DNA of 64,000 bases, taken from contig JAVHNS010000005.1 in the NCBI GenBank assembly GCA_036872755.1, positions 1,116,001 through 1,180,000 on the forward strand, given 5' to 3'. A program made the position numbers and the translations under genes. This document shows, piece by piece, positions 11,022 through 24,168 of the stretch; positions within the stretch are counted from its first letter, which is position 1, and every line of letters starts with the position of its first letter. The notes below the pieces were generated by a model, which saw only the letters and a program-made list of their open reading frames with translations, was not told where the DNA came from and did no database searches. This DNA comes from Orbilia blumenaviensis (taxonomy: Eukaryota; Ascomycota; Orbiliomycetes; Orbiliales; Orbiliaceae).

Positions 11022-13343
11022 ATGAGCCGTATCACAGTGGCGTCTCTGACGCCTAACAGCACCCCAGGACACACGAGCCAAGTTACTGATCTTATCTACA
11101 CCAAGATTTGGCGGCTCTTCGAGGCAGATCAGTCTAATATATTCGCCCTCTACCTCTTTGGCTTCCTAATTTCGATATACGGTGTTTATGGGGTATACCA
11201 TTACCGCAAACCCTACGTAAGCGACTACGAGAATTTTTCATTTTACATGTGATAACTACAGAGTTCACAATTCTCTTTAGCCTTATCAGCTAACCTGCTC
11301 TTTCATTTGGCCTTGCTTCCCTTCAAATTTGTTAGATTGACCTCCCTTATGTTGGTATTAAGCCTGGTCTCCTTGGATCCTGGAGGGCTGGGTATTATTA
11401 CCTATCCCACTCGGCAGAAGTAGTTCGGGAAGGTTATCAAAAGGCGAGTTAAACATTCTTGGGTTATTCCCCTCAAGCTTCTTATACACATAAGTAAACC
11501 GCGTCTCACATTAAAGATTGCCAATATTAGTATGCCCCGGATGGAAAGGCATTTGTGGTTTCAACACCGAAACGATGGCTAGTTTTCCTCACTGACCCGG
11601 ACCAAATCGCCGAGCTTGCTATGGTCTCAGACAGCAAAATTGGCTTCTATGAAGCTCTGATCCTGGTATGTCACTGGTTGGGCGCCAGGTAACAGATGTT
11701 GAGCACCCAGCCTTTCTACTCCCTAGCTTAGGCATTATTCTAAGTCAGGTCTCAGAAACATAGACACCACAGAATTGGTGATCCAACTCTTGTCGATTAT
11801 ATCAACACCTATCATGTAGACGTGATAAAGTCACAAATCACGCCTCGGATGGCTAGCATATTGCCAGAGATTCGACAAGAGGGAAATGTAGCCTGGAGGG
11901 AAGTTATGAACGTTGGAACTGGTACGAAATTCATTTATTTTGTCTTCTATGTTCCAGGAGAGAGGCAGAGCTAACCCAGTCTTACCTCTTCATATATTAG
12001 ACTGGACTGGTATTTCCGTTTGGGATGTTCTGACTCACGTAGTATCGAGGTATATATTTAAAAAACTCACCATAGCAATAAATATAATGTTACCTAGGGG
12101 CTAACTTCACCTCACGGACGGATAATCTAGATCTGCTAATCGTTGCTTCGGTACGCGACACTCCTCATTCCCGGCTTTGGGTTCAATGATTTTGCCGTAG
12201 TAATGAGCTAAACTTTTGTAGTCGGGCTCCCTCTTTGCCGAAATGAAGAGTTACTCCATATCTTTCGTGAATACTCTACGAGGGCGAATGAGCTTTCGCA
12301 TTTTATAGACCTTACACCAGGATTCATACAACCCTTTTTTGAGTGGGCCCTTATCAAACGTCACAAACTTCATCAACGAGCGCAAAAAATTTTAGACCCT
12401 GTATTTGATGAACGTAAACGTATGCGAGCCGAGTTAGGTCCTGAGCGTTGGGATACAGAAAAGCCGAACGACGCGATCACATGGATTATTGATGCAGCAG
12501 CTAAAAGGGACAAGCATCAGCAAACTAATGCTCAGATGGTTTGGAGATTGATTTGGATTAACTTTGCAGCAATTCATACTACTTCCATGGTACGCTACTA
12601 TTAAGTATCGAAATCTCGTTACAAAACGCTGTTTTACCGTTCACTAATATAAAATCATAATGCATCCAATATAGTCTACGCTACATCTTCTCTATGACTT
12701 AGCGTCAAACCCGGAGTATATCGCCCCACTAAGGGAGGAAATAATTTCGACAATGGATAAATATGGAGGTTACACCAAGGAAGCCCTCAACAACATGTTA
12801 AAGCTTGATTCCTGTCTCCGGGAATCGCAACGTTGGAACGGCGTTGTGACTATCGTTATGTCAAAACTCACTCTGTGTGACTATACCTTCACTTCTGGCA
12901 AAATTCCGCTCCACCTCCCAAAAGGGACTTTTATCACCGTCCCTGCAACTGCCACGAATTTTTCCAAGGAAACCTATGGACCAGATGCCCATATCTGGAA
13001 AGGCTTCCGTTTTTCAGAGATGCGTGAGAAGATGACTGACCCAGAACAGTCCTCAAAACTTCAGGCCACTGCTACGAGCAAACAGTATCTAGCTTTTAGC
13101 TACGGTAAACATGCGTGTACGGGCAGATTCTTCGCCGTATATCAACTAAAAATGCTTTTGATCTATTGTCTGCTGCGTTACGATATTAGGTTACCTGACC
13201 GCCTAAATGGGGTGCGACCAAACAATAAACTTGTCTTCGGAAGACGGTCGGCAGATACAGGTGCAACCCTAGAGTTTCGGGAGCGAACGGAATGGAATAA
13301 TTTGAGAATGCGCTGGGGTGGATTCGATGAAGAAGAAAATTAG
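11022..13343 (+). CDS. Cytochrome P450 monooxygenase, fungal secondary-metabolism type
   Basis: Eight exons (11022-11216, 11336-11443, 11531-11665, 11756-11921, 12001-12049, 12131-12150, 12222-12589, 12675-13343) give 569 residues. A hydrophobic anchor lies near residues 41-56, followed by LPYVGIKPGLLG. The I-helix is INFAAIHTTS, the K-helix ExxR is E397-S-Q-R400, and the haem loop is FSYGKHACTGR with the ligand cysteine C495. The pattern resembles the fungal group that holds gibberellin/ent-kaurene-oxidase-like and LovA-like P450s; I infer this from motif style, not alignment. Two splice features are unusual. Intron 2 appears to start with GC (GCGAGT after position 11443). Exon 6 is only 20 nt, yet it is needed to restore the run before VGLPLCRN. 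A reductase partner is expected elsewhere in the genome. The substrate is unknown. Confidence 0.88.
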
Positions 13344-14897
13344 ATGGTAGTCAATTGGGCCTGATGAGACGGTGTTTCAGTTAGTATTATTTAGTAGGGT
13401 AGGCTCAAAAGCGCCACAGAGAGGCCTTAACCACACGTACGACGAACTCGTCAGAGCGTGCGTCACAACAAATGGAAACGACTAAGAGAGATACAGGAAA
13501 TCTTACAGCCATCATTATCAACTCAAATTTATTGATTCCTTGTAACGTTGCGGTACCTTCTAAAGTACTAAAAACGGCAGCTACTACGGAGGCTCGACAC
13601 CAGTGTTTATTGATATGTTGAAGATCTAAGCTAGTTAAGAGGTTCCTACCATAAAACCAAACGAGTTAGCCTAAGCTTGTTCAAAAACTGGCTTAGTACC
13701 TGCAACAGCAAAAGTAGCGCCACACGAAAGGTATCGCACGTCGGAATGTGAGAAAGCCAAAGAGCGAAACTTCGATGCTCTCATATCTATTAAAAGTCTT
13801 CCACGTTACGCATCGTTACCCTGCGATGAATGATACGATCACATCGTACAACCTTCAAAGAAAACAAAACCAAAAAATAAGCTACTAGCAAGGAGGATGA
13901 TTTGTTTATCAGATCATCCGGACTTCCTAAGTATATTGACTACTCTGTAGTTCTTTAGATTTAATTTTAGTTAAAAAGGCTGATATTGTTGTTCTCAGAT
14001 GGTTACAAAGATGTGTTGGGTGTGTTCTTATATGCCACATCTAATTCGGGTGTTGCGATGTCACCGTTGTCCGAACCACATCGTCATCGCCAACCCTAGC
14101 TTCGGAACTCAATACATTTTTCCGTCTCCGAAACGGTAGCTTAGTGCCTTCAGAACACACCATACGATGTACACTGGAATGCACATCCAATAGTTACCCA
14201 GAAATTGCCAAGTTTATCGTGCGGGCGGGCGTTCATACGCGCAGAACGAAAGCATCGTTGGCACCCTAGCGCGTCGATTCGCAATTGGACCATGTTGCGG
14301 CTAGAGGTACCTAGACTAGCAACTGAGAACGCTCAGGATGAGGTTATTTAGGTCCGCCATCTCAGGAAATACCTAGGTTGTTTGCTAAAGACTCGCACTG
14401 TAAATATAGATTTATACGTGTTTCTGAGAACACAAAATGTATTGTTGTGAGCATCACGATTCCTAATATTCCGACCGTTTATATGTTAGCCCGACTAGAG
14501 CCTTAACTAAGTTTCATTTTTTTTCATTTGCCGAGCTGACAGTCAATATAGCCAAAAAAATAAAATTTAATGAGCTGACAAGCAGAGTGAGCCTGGGCGA
14601 ATTAAGTTGTTTGTATAGGTAATAATCTGCCGTCGCGCAGAACGAGTGGTGTGTCAGCATGTTCGCCTGAGACGACCCTCCTAGTCGTCACAGTACTAGC
14701 TTGTTGTTATTGAGGACGTATCCAAAATTTGCTGTAGTGAAAAGGGTTCCCATCCTTTTCTTGTCTCGTGTAACCATTTTCTCAGTCAAGAATACCTCTC
14801 CGCCTTCACATTTTCAGGGCCCTTGAACACTGGATGCAGATATATCATCGACGATCGTGAACCGAAGAAGGGTTACGCTACAACGCGCACCAGCACC
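13344..14897. other. Intergenic spacer between the two P450 genes
   Basis: About 1.55 kb with no open frame showing family motifs. A frame open from 14823 runs into the next gene, but its first in-frame ATG is at 14898, so 14823-14897 is more likely leader. I see no regulator or transporter gene here. Confidence 0.5.
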
Positions 14898-16830
14898 ATG
14901 AATTCCTCGGTTCCAATTGCTGACTCGATCTGGGAATCGCTTTCGCTTATCAATCTTTCGCCCGGCAATGTTGTGTTGTACGCCGCCCTGGCTGCCGCTC
15001 TACCCCTGGTGTATACGTTCACCGTTACAAGTTTAAATGCTGGGAAACCAACGAAGGATGGTGAGCCGCCGGTTCCACCGTACTGGATTCCATATGTAGG
15101 ACATGCGTTCAACCTGATGGGTAGTATGCAAAAACTACATGATGGTTATAGGTATGTTTTCTGCCTATAAAGCATGTTACTTGGTCTTGTATAACGCAGG
15201 TCGTGCGGGATACGTCGGTACTTGCGGTTACACTGATAAATGTACCGCCAAATCCGCCCAAAAGAGACATCGCATTGTTCATTATATGGTGAAATTAATA
15301 TATTCTTTCTCCGTGATAATAGGAAAGCTGATGGGCGTCTTGGGAAGCCCCGTACCTTTGTTGTCTTCGGACAGAAGATCTATTTCATCACCGACCCAAA
15401 CTCTATACTCTTAATGTGGCGGAAGGGTAGGACCGTTGTATTCGACCCAATGATCGAGTTCGTCATGACGAACCTTTTTGGCGCCCCGGAGACTTGTATC
15501 AAGGCTTTGTCCGTTGGGTTGCCAGGTGTTGACCAAACAGGCTTGGAGGGTCAGATCGAAATAACAAAGATCATCCATAAATGGTATTTGCAGGAAATGA
15601 ACCTGGGAACTCCAGGGTTGGAAAATCTGACAAGAGAGTTTATTCGCGAAGTCAATCTTGAATTGGAGAAGCATACCAGGAATGAGTTCCAGGAGGTTGA
15701 CCTTTTCGCCTGGGTCAAGAAAATAATGTTTCCAGCTTCGGGACGTGCGCTCTTTGGTCATAAACTGAGAATGGATGATGAATTTGTGCGCCAATTCTGG
15801 ATTTGGGATAGCGGTTTCCTGGGACTGAGCAAGATGTATCCCGATTTCTTGATTCCAGGGGTCCGCACGGCCAGATCTAAGGTTCTGGATGAACTCACCA
15901 GATGGAGGATGGAAGTTAAGGACCTCGCAGATAAAATTGACGATGACGTAGTCTGGGAAGAAAACTTCGGCTCTAGGTTGATTAGGAACCGTGTGAAGCT
16001 AAATTCACAGGTTTTCGCTGATGATGACCACCTTGCACATGCTTCAATTCATGCTTCATTATTTTGGGGGTACGTATACTGGCTTCGGCGAAATTATGAT
16101 AAAAATTAATTAACATTTTGCGTAGGCTTGAAGCGAATGCCATACCTACAACATGTTGGTTAGTCGCATTCGCTCTATTCACTCCTGGGCTGTTGGAGAG
16201 GCTTAGAGCCGAACTCGCGTCATACGCCCAACCTCCAACAGGAGGCTCTTCCTTGCCCACATTTGATGTTGAGACACTTTCCAAACTCCCGCTGTTGAAC
16301 GCAGTTTGGCAAGAGACACTCAGGTATGATTCCGATATTTCTCTTTAAATGATCATATTGTTGCATTTGCGGGACTCGACTAACTGCAGGAGTCTAGACT
16401 CGGAGTCTCGTCGCTCTCACCACGAATTGTTCTCGAAGACACCGAGATTGACGGATTCGTGTACAAAAAGGGAGGTATGATACAGGGTCTCTCCCCGCTC
16501 ATGCAACTTGACGAAGAAATCTGGGGCAAAGACGTCCACGAATTTAATGCTGAACGATGGCTACCGTATCCTGGTGAGGAGCCAGCTGTTGCCAGTAAGA
16601 GGATTCGGGACCTTCAGTCAAGGCTTAGGCCATTTGGCGGAGGTACCACGGTGTGCCCGGGCAGGCATTTTGCATCGCAAGAGATTCTAGCGATGGCAGC
16701 GGTCCTCATTATGGCTTTCGAGTGGGATACAACTGGCGGGAAAGTTCCTAAGATCAATCGTGATTACTTTGGTGCAGGGGGCTTGCCAGCCGTAGGAGAT
16801 GTTAAAGTAAGGATCAGAAGGACATATTAG
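14898..16830 (+). CDS. Cytochrome P450, CYP7/CYP8-like fungal type
   Basis: Four exons (14898-15151, 15323-16069, 16126-16323, 16398-16830) give 543 residues. A membrane anchor lies around residues 24-42, followed by the hinge PPVPPYWIPYVGHAF. The I-helix reads LEANAIPTTCWLV, which lacks the usual Thr-rich AGxxT core, as seen in P450s related to prostacyclin synthase and sterol 7-alpha-hydroxylase. The K-helix is QETLR and the haem loop is FGGGTTVCPGRH with cysteine C486. I chose the start at 14898 because the longer open frame begins with TTG. It shares little with the other P450 in the block, so the two are not recent duplicates. P450s with this I-helix sometimes rearrange peroxides or hydroxylate bulky rings. 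It is the last gene of the oxidative block. Confidence 0.87.
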
Positions 16831-18188
16831 CCTACATTGGTCACCGCACCACTTGTCAATTTGATAATTCTACAAAATCAGCCTTATATTTATGCTCCTG
16901 GTGTAATCAACAATAAGTCGCATTTCTTTATAGTTCGTAGCTTTATCCCTGCTATAATACAAACGGCTCCCTAAGACGGCGTACTATCACAAACATTAAT
17001 AGGAATGATTATAGTACTAGCGAGCATTGAGTTAGGATATCACTCTTGCCAATATGGATATATATACAAACTACAAATTAACCATTGGGATCAGAAAGGC
17101 GTATACAGTAGTATGTATATATACCTAAGTAAGTCGGCTTGTAAACAGAAAATTTGCATGGACGCATAGAAGCACACCTAAATAGCATTTCCCTGACACC
17201 CCTGCACTGGCTGACCTCCCAATCCTTCCTTACATTGGATCCATGGAATGAAAATTCAGTTGCATAACACAGCTTTCTGCATTAAAAATCCCACATACTG
17301 CCCAAACTTCGTTCTGCCGTTTTTGTAGCGTGTTTGTGTATTTGAATAGGAGCTGGTCGGGGAAGAATACTAATATGGATTCCGGATGCCCGATTCTGCT
17401 TAGATTGAAGCCACATGCTTCGTATGCTGGCGAGTATATGTAGCCACACAATAATGCAGTTGATCTTAAGTTATAGGTGCTCCTGTGCAGCTGTGCCTGG
17501 CCGTTGGCCGGAATCCGAGCTCTAGAACTTGTGCGAGCAGGGGCTTTCCCTGTCTGGTTTCCCGTACTGCTTTAGGAAGAATCAGGATCAACTGGCTACT
17601 GTGGCCACCTTGGATAACTTCCGCCGCTAACCTCAAACATTTTGGATTCGATGCTGTGCTTCAACTCCAGCACTCGGAGAACGAAACCTTTTCCCTTCAA
17701 AGACTATCACGACAATTTCTTCCACCACTAGACGAGCTAGGCTACTGTTGTCCAGGACTTCGCTGTAAAAGCTTCCAAAGTTTTTTTCTGGTGTTCGGTG
17801 CCATCGGCGGGAATATTTTGTGTTGAGCGGCCGAATCCACCTAACTTCCCGCTTACGCCATACGAGGGCAGTGGAGATATCACAAGCTTACATCCGACCG
17901 CCGCGACTTCTTCGACAATATCGGTAATTTTTCTAGCCCGAATATCAGTATTTACAATTTATTCAAACGAAAGGATACGAAAAGCAAGGGAATGGTAAGG
18001 GGTTTCTGGTGTCGGGGTGCTCTCGTCGATGGCGATGGGCATCGTCCCGCTGCTGTCGTCAACCGTCATGTCTTATTCGCTAATATCAATTGTCACGCTG
18101 CAGGGACATCTATAGAATAGGCACACCCACGTACCCCGACCCTCACGCTTGATTGAAGCGCTCTCCCTTAATCGCCATTGGGCTCGCC
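16831..18188. other. Intergenic, boundary of accessory block and SEC16 promoter
   Basis: About 1.35 kb. Open frames at 17230-17451 (minus), 17485-17826 (plus) and 17798-17998 (plus) have no recognisable motif or splice partners. The last 200 nt should hold the SEC16 promoter and leader. This is where the text changes from secondary-metabolism genes to conserved housekeeping genes. Confidence 0.5.
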
Positions 18189-21100
18189 ATGGATTCCTCG
18201 AAGGATGCTTCCACCCCAAGGTCGCCTAGCACGAGCACGCCTGATGGGACATCCTTCTTCGATCAGCTTGGCATACCAAGAACTGATGAATTCGCGCCTA
18301 AACAAGAGCTGCCTACGCCGATACCTCCATCGATAGTCGAACCATCTGTTGAAGCCGAACCCGCCGTTTACTCCTATGATACTACTACCGATACACCGTC
18401 GCAGGAGCCGGAAGTATCTGACCAGCAACAGCATACACCAAGGCCTGCACCTATATCCCGCCTCGATTCTGATAATCTCATTACCACTTGCCATGTTGAA
18501 GATATCACCGTCGGTTGTCTCAAATGCCAAGCGAAGAGCGCGGAGCGATTAGCTGCAGGCGAGGTTACAAATTGGGAAACCATACATCAGCAGCACTTAC
18601 ATGAAACTGATGAAGACGAAAGTGATGGCGGCCTGGAGATGGCGGCTGCAGTTAAGCAGCCTAACCAGTCAAGTGCCATACCTCAAGAAGGGACGCTAGG
18701 CTCGGATAGAACTAAACCAGCCAGCCAGGATGGTGAGGTGCCTGATACCAAGGATATTGGGTTTACGCCGGAGTCATTTCAGAAGCTCGGAATAGCCGAA
18801 GATCCCTTTGAGAAGCTGAAGAGGGACTCTATAGCACATACTGCTTCTTTTCCAGTAGTTCCGGAACCTCGAAGCGCCAGTGCAGACCACCACCCATCGA
18901 ACCCATTCGGTACAGATAGTGCCGCCGATGACTCGTTCTTTGGGTCTACAGAGGGAGAAGAGAAGCCCGTACAGGCTTCGGATTCTAACTTCTTCGGAGA
19001 TGAGGGAACTTCTGGAGACGATTTCTTTTCTAATGTTAATACAAATGGAGTGCCAGCGCCTCCGGTGCTCGAAAGGGCAGCAACTGAGGATCTAGCAATG
19101 GGTACGAATGTTGAAGATCAAGATGATCGATTCACTGAAGGAATGCCGTTGTTCAGCGGACAGCCTGCGAATGATGAAGATTTCTTCTCTCGATCTAAAA
19201 CACCGATCGATTCTAGTACGGACGATGATGACGCTGGATTCTTCGATAATCCAAATTCCCTTCAACGCAAGAGCACTGCCTTTGTATCTGGTTTACTGGA
19301 TGAACCCGTAGCTGAAGAAGTTGTAAAGTCGGAACAGCCTAAGGAGGATTTGGCCTCAAAGTGGAAAGCTGCCTTGGGAGATGACGACGATTTTTTCGGC
19401 GAGGAAGATGAGGAGGAGGAAGAAAAGGAAGCGGAGCAACCAGCGGCAAAACCACAGGCTGCCCAGCGTGCTTGGTTCGACGACAATGATGATTTCTTGG
19501 TAGATGAAGAGGAAGATGAGACTCCAGCACCTGTACAGCAGTCATCCCAACCGCCAGCACAAACTGCGTCATCTAGATACATGCCTTCACAAGTTGCCCA
19601 ACAGCAGCATCCTACTGGGTTTACACCAGCCCATGTAGGTGGTTTCCAAACTGCACGACCTGCTCCTGTGCCCTCTCCGTATGCTGCATTCCCGGCGCTT
19701 CAAAGGCCAGCGGAGCCTCCCAAAGCAGAATCATTTGTGGACAAAACTAGTGGTTATGCCTCTCCATATGATCTACCGGAGGATATCGTGAAGCCTATCA
19801 GAAAAAAACCGGCACCTGTGCAACAACCTCCCGCGTACGTGGCAAGTCAATACTATGGGCCACCAAGCTCTGCCGGTTCAGGATATTCAGGGCAATCCGT
19901 CTTCAGCCCCGGCCCACCAAGCGGCCTAGGATCCCCAGCGGATATTAGAGGCAGACCTGGACAGCCGATCCCACACCCTGGGCCACCTGGCCGACCAGGA
20001 GTGTCTCCAGCACCGAATGCATTGTCTCAGAAGACGGTCAAACCCCAGACCAGCGGCTTCTTTGAAGAACTTCCAATCAGTTTGCCTAAAAGGCCGGCAA
20101 GCGGTGCGTCGTCCAAATATATGCCTGCTGGCCGTACCCCGATAGCAGCAGCACCACCACCAACTTCGGCTCCTGGAATGGGTCGGACACCTAGTTATAC
20201 CGGCCCTCCATCGCGACCAACATCCGTAGAACCTGTTTATGGCTCGCCGCCCGTCGGATCGCTTGGAGCAAGACAACCCTATGGATCATCTCCAGCCTTA
20301 GCTCACTCCCCGCTAGCTCACGCAGCGTCAGCCTACGCCGTCCCCCCTGGCCCGACGACCCCTAATTACGCCCCGAAACCGTCGCCTACTGCTGGGCTGT
20401 ATGCATCTCCACCAAGTGCGGTTCGTGGCACATCGCCGTACGCCCAACGTCCAAATGCACCTCCCGTCGCGCCAGCGAGGACATCCAGTATGTCGAGTGA
20501 AGGACGGTATGCTCCAACACATGGACAAGATGTCGGGTTGGGGCTTTCTGCTTCGGAGGGGTTATCAAATGGGCACCCGTCTTCGGCGCGGCCTCCTTCG
20601 AGGGATAGGCCAGGTACGATGGATAGCATGAAAGCCCATGCCCTCGGTGGAGTAGCAGAGGAGGACGAAGAAGGGAATGCGCCTCCAAACTCCTCGTTTG
20701 ACCAAGCCCACCCTCCTCCAGTATCCAGTATGAACAGGTACAATCCTAGCAATCGGCAGACACCACCCCCACCCGGAGCCAATCCGGCATTGTCGCACCT
20801 CACCTCGCCCCCTCAAAGGTCACAGTCCCCTGGGAAGTATACACCAACTGGGTATCAAACACACACCGCTACCTCCTCACTCAGCTCATCAGTTCTCTCC
20901 CCAACGGATATAGCTGGCTTCGCGCCACCAAAACGATCTGCCACCCAGTCTCCTGGGTTCGCCGCCTTCCGATCCCAGAATATGCAAGGCATTCAGCGTC
21001 CTAACTCAGCCGCGGCACAGGCGACCAATTATACAAATACATATTCTCCGATTGATGCTCGCCGTCCATCGTTCCCTGTCCAGTCCTCATATCCAGCAGC

Positions 21101-24100
21101 GCCCGCGCCGCCACCACAGAATTTCATGGCACCACTGCCTGGAAGCATCGACGCCAGCGATCCATTAGAGAGATGGAAAGGCGCACCTTTGTTTTGCTGG
21201 GGATTCGGTGGCAACATTGTCACCATGTTCCCAGTTCACACTAGTAGGTGGAACGCAGAAACAGGTCAACAGATGATAAAGACATCCTTAGGTGAAGTCA
21301 AAAGCCGATCAGCAAAGGATGCACTAAAAGGGGATGATTTCTTCGAGGATCTCGCTAAATTCCCCGGCCCGGTGTTCGGCGGTAGGGCTGGTGGTAAGGG
21401 AAGAAAGAAGGAAATATCCATGTGGATGGAAGCTAAGATCTTGAAGTTAGAAGGTGAATATACAAGATGTAGGGACCCGAGGAGTATGGAAAAAGTGATT
21501 TTATGGAAAATGGTAAAACTCTGCTTAGAGAATGATGGTATGTTGGTAGGGAAGAAGGAAGTCCAGGACGCGGTTCGGCAGATTATCAGCCCGGAGAGTG
21601 AAACCTTGGAACTTCCACGACCTAAAAACGCTCTCCAGCAGTCAACTGTCTTCGATAGTAATGCACTAGATGCAATTCGAACTCACCTTATGAAAGGGGA
21701 TAGGGATGCTGCAGTGTGGTTCGCTATCGAGAATAGGCAATGGGCTCACGCGATCTTGATCGCATCAACAACGTCTCCCGAGTTGTATAAGCGTACCGTT
21801 CAGGAGTTTGTAAAACAAGAAATTAAGACCAGTGATGGCACCGAAAGACCGGGTATGCAGAGCTTGGCCGTCTTATATGAAGTCTTTGCAGGGAATTGGG
21901 AAGAGTCTATCGATGACTTGGTACCAGCCAGTACAAGGATGGGAATGACAATGATCAGTAAAACTGGCAACCAAAATGCAAACCCGTTAGAGGGCCTAGA
22001 AAAATGGAGGGAGACCCTGGGCTTAATGTTGGGCAATCGGAGCAACAATGATATCCAGGCTATCGCAAAACTTGGCTCACTCCTTGAAAGCTACAACCGT
22101 ATTGAGGCTGCCCACGTCTGGTATGTCAATAGCCTATTCTAGTTTATTTTACTTTTAACTAACGCTCTAGATAGCTATCTCTTCTCCATGCCAGCTGCTA
22201 TTTTCTCTGGGGCAGAAGAATCAAGCAAAAGCATATTCTCATTGCTCGGTGCTAATCATGTCAACAACCCCTTTCACTATGGCCGAGATCTTGACGCAAT
22301 CATCTTGTCCGAAATCTACGAATACGCCCTCTCTCTTATGCCAGGAGCTCCCACACTAACTAACTTCCCTCACCTCTTACCATTCAAACTGCACCATGCC
22401 CAGGTTCTCGCACAATACGGGTTCAAGAATGAGGCACAGAAGTATACGGAAGCGATTTCTGCATCTTTTAAGGTTAGCAGCAGACCTCAACCGTATCTTC
22501 ATGGCTTATTACTAGAGGGTATCAACGAGCTGGCTCAACGCCTTAGTCAAGCACCTCGAGACAGCAGCGGTGGATCTATCCTCAGCAATCTACCAGGCCT
22601 CGGGGTCTCACGGGGCGGTGTTCTTGCTGGTATGCAAGGAATGCTTGACGCCCTTGTTAACGGTGGCGATCCACAAGATACCCCCGCACCCACTGTTCCA
22701 AATGGCAGTGCAGGAGTTGGTGCACATGGAGCCGTAGTAGAAGGCCAGTTCGCAAACCCTCCAGCTATGTCCGACTTGAATAGAGTACACAGTGGACCAG
22801 ATCTATATGGCATCGGATCTGGTGGGTATACGCCTTATAATCCCGCTCAGCCGCCTTTGGGCACGACCCCAGTTGGGGCTATGAAACCACCATCTGCCGC
22901 AGCTAGTAGGTACGCGCCGAAGACATCAGGCACTGGATCTTACACGCCCCAGGCACCAACTTCAGCGCCCAAGGCAGCTGAACCCGCCACTCCTGGATAC
23001 GGTGGATATGGAGGGTACGAAGCAGCCGCTGGCTATGGAGGATATGGCTATGAGCCAAGCCCGCAACCTACACCCCAGCAAACACCCCAACAGCATACAG
23101 ACAAACCCGTCGAAGCTGCCAATGGGTACGGTGGGTACCAACCATCATCAATGCCACAAGCAACAGTGCCGATGTCACCGCCTTCCTTTGATAGCGCTTC
23201 AAATTCCTTCAACTCCCAGGCCATATCAACGACAGCGGACGCCCCAGCAACCACTCAGAGCAGTGGATATGAACCGTCTGGTTACGGATATGAACCTCCA
23301 ACTACTGAATTCCAACCTTATGTTCCCTCACCTGACCAGTCAGACGACGAAGGCGATGCCAAAAAATCAAAGAAAAAGGGAGGTATCATGGATCTTGATG
23401 ATGATAGCTTCGGATCTGGTGGTGGGGGTTCAGCAACCGATACATCTGCCGCCGCAAAGAAAAAGAAGGAAGAGGAAGAGGAAGAAAATAAGAAAATGGT
23501 CGCTGCTATCGCCCAAAAGGAAAAAGAGGAGGAAGAGAGGCGTAAAAGTATGCTAACCACCCCATTGTACCGCATAATTTCTGAAACGCAGCTAACATTT
23601 ATTTGCAGAAGAATCCAAATCTGGAGGCTGGTTTGGAGGCTGGTTTGGTGGCAAGAAGGACCCCAATGCCCCAGTAATCCATAAGGCGAAACTTGGAGAA
23701 GAGAGTTCCTTTTACTTTGACCCCGAGACGAAGAGATGGGTGAATAAGAAGGCAGGATCTACCACAGACTCTGCTGGAGTAACACCCAGTGGAACACCCC
23801 CACCACCAAAACGACTCGGTTCACCCGCGATTATCGGAGGGCCACCAAGCAGGCCACCAAGTGGACCACCTTCAGGTCTTGGCACACCACGGCCCGGAAC
23901 AAGCAGCAGTATTGATAGCGTTGGCATCCCGCGGCCACCACCGTCTGCACCACCAACGAGCGCGCCCACCAGCGCACCATCAAGTGGCCTAGCACCGCCA
24001 ACCCCGAGTGGCCCTGCAAGTAGCAGAGATCCAAGCCCTAACAGACCTCCTCCGCGGCCAGCTACCACCGGCAAAATCGACGATATGGAGGAGCTCCTGG

Positions 24101-24168
24101 GCAGCGGCGGTGGAAGAAAACCGACAGCAAAGGCAAAGGGAAGGAAGAGATACGTGGAAGTTTTGTAA
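18189..24168 (+). CDS. SEC16: COPII coat assembly protein Sec16
   Basis: Three exons (18189-22120, 22175-23547, 23609-24168) give 1954 residues, in the range of fungal Sec16. Sec16 is the peripheral ER-exit-site scaffold that recruits Sec23/24, Sec13/31 and Sar1 for COPII budding. The N-terminal third is acidic and disordered, with repeated acid-flanked FF motifs (near residues 243, 265, 276, 328, 347 and 398). A long Pro/Ser/Tyr-rich region follows. The central conserved domain starts near 991 (WKGAPLFCWGFGGN). The Sec23-binding helical region runs from about 1159 (DRDAAVWFAIENRQWAHA) through AAHVCYLFS at the first splice junction. The C-terminus has a YGGYGYEP-rich stretch, a Lys/Glu coiled region and the conserved WFGGWFGGKK and FYFDPETKRWVNKK motifs. 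I chose the start at the first ATG (MDSSKDAS); upstream in-frame sequence begins with TTG. Confidence 0.95.

Noticed and set aside
14823..14897. Upstream extension of the second P450
   Set aside because: The open frame begins with TTG and the first in-frame ATG is at 14898, close to the membrane anchor.
23712..24074. Minus-strand open frame in SEC16 exon 3
   Set aside because: Gly/Pro-rich shadow of the Pro/Gly-rich Sec16 tail.
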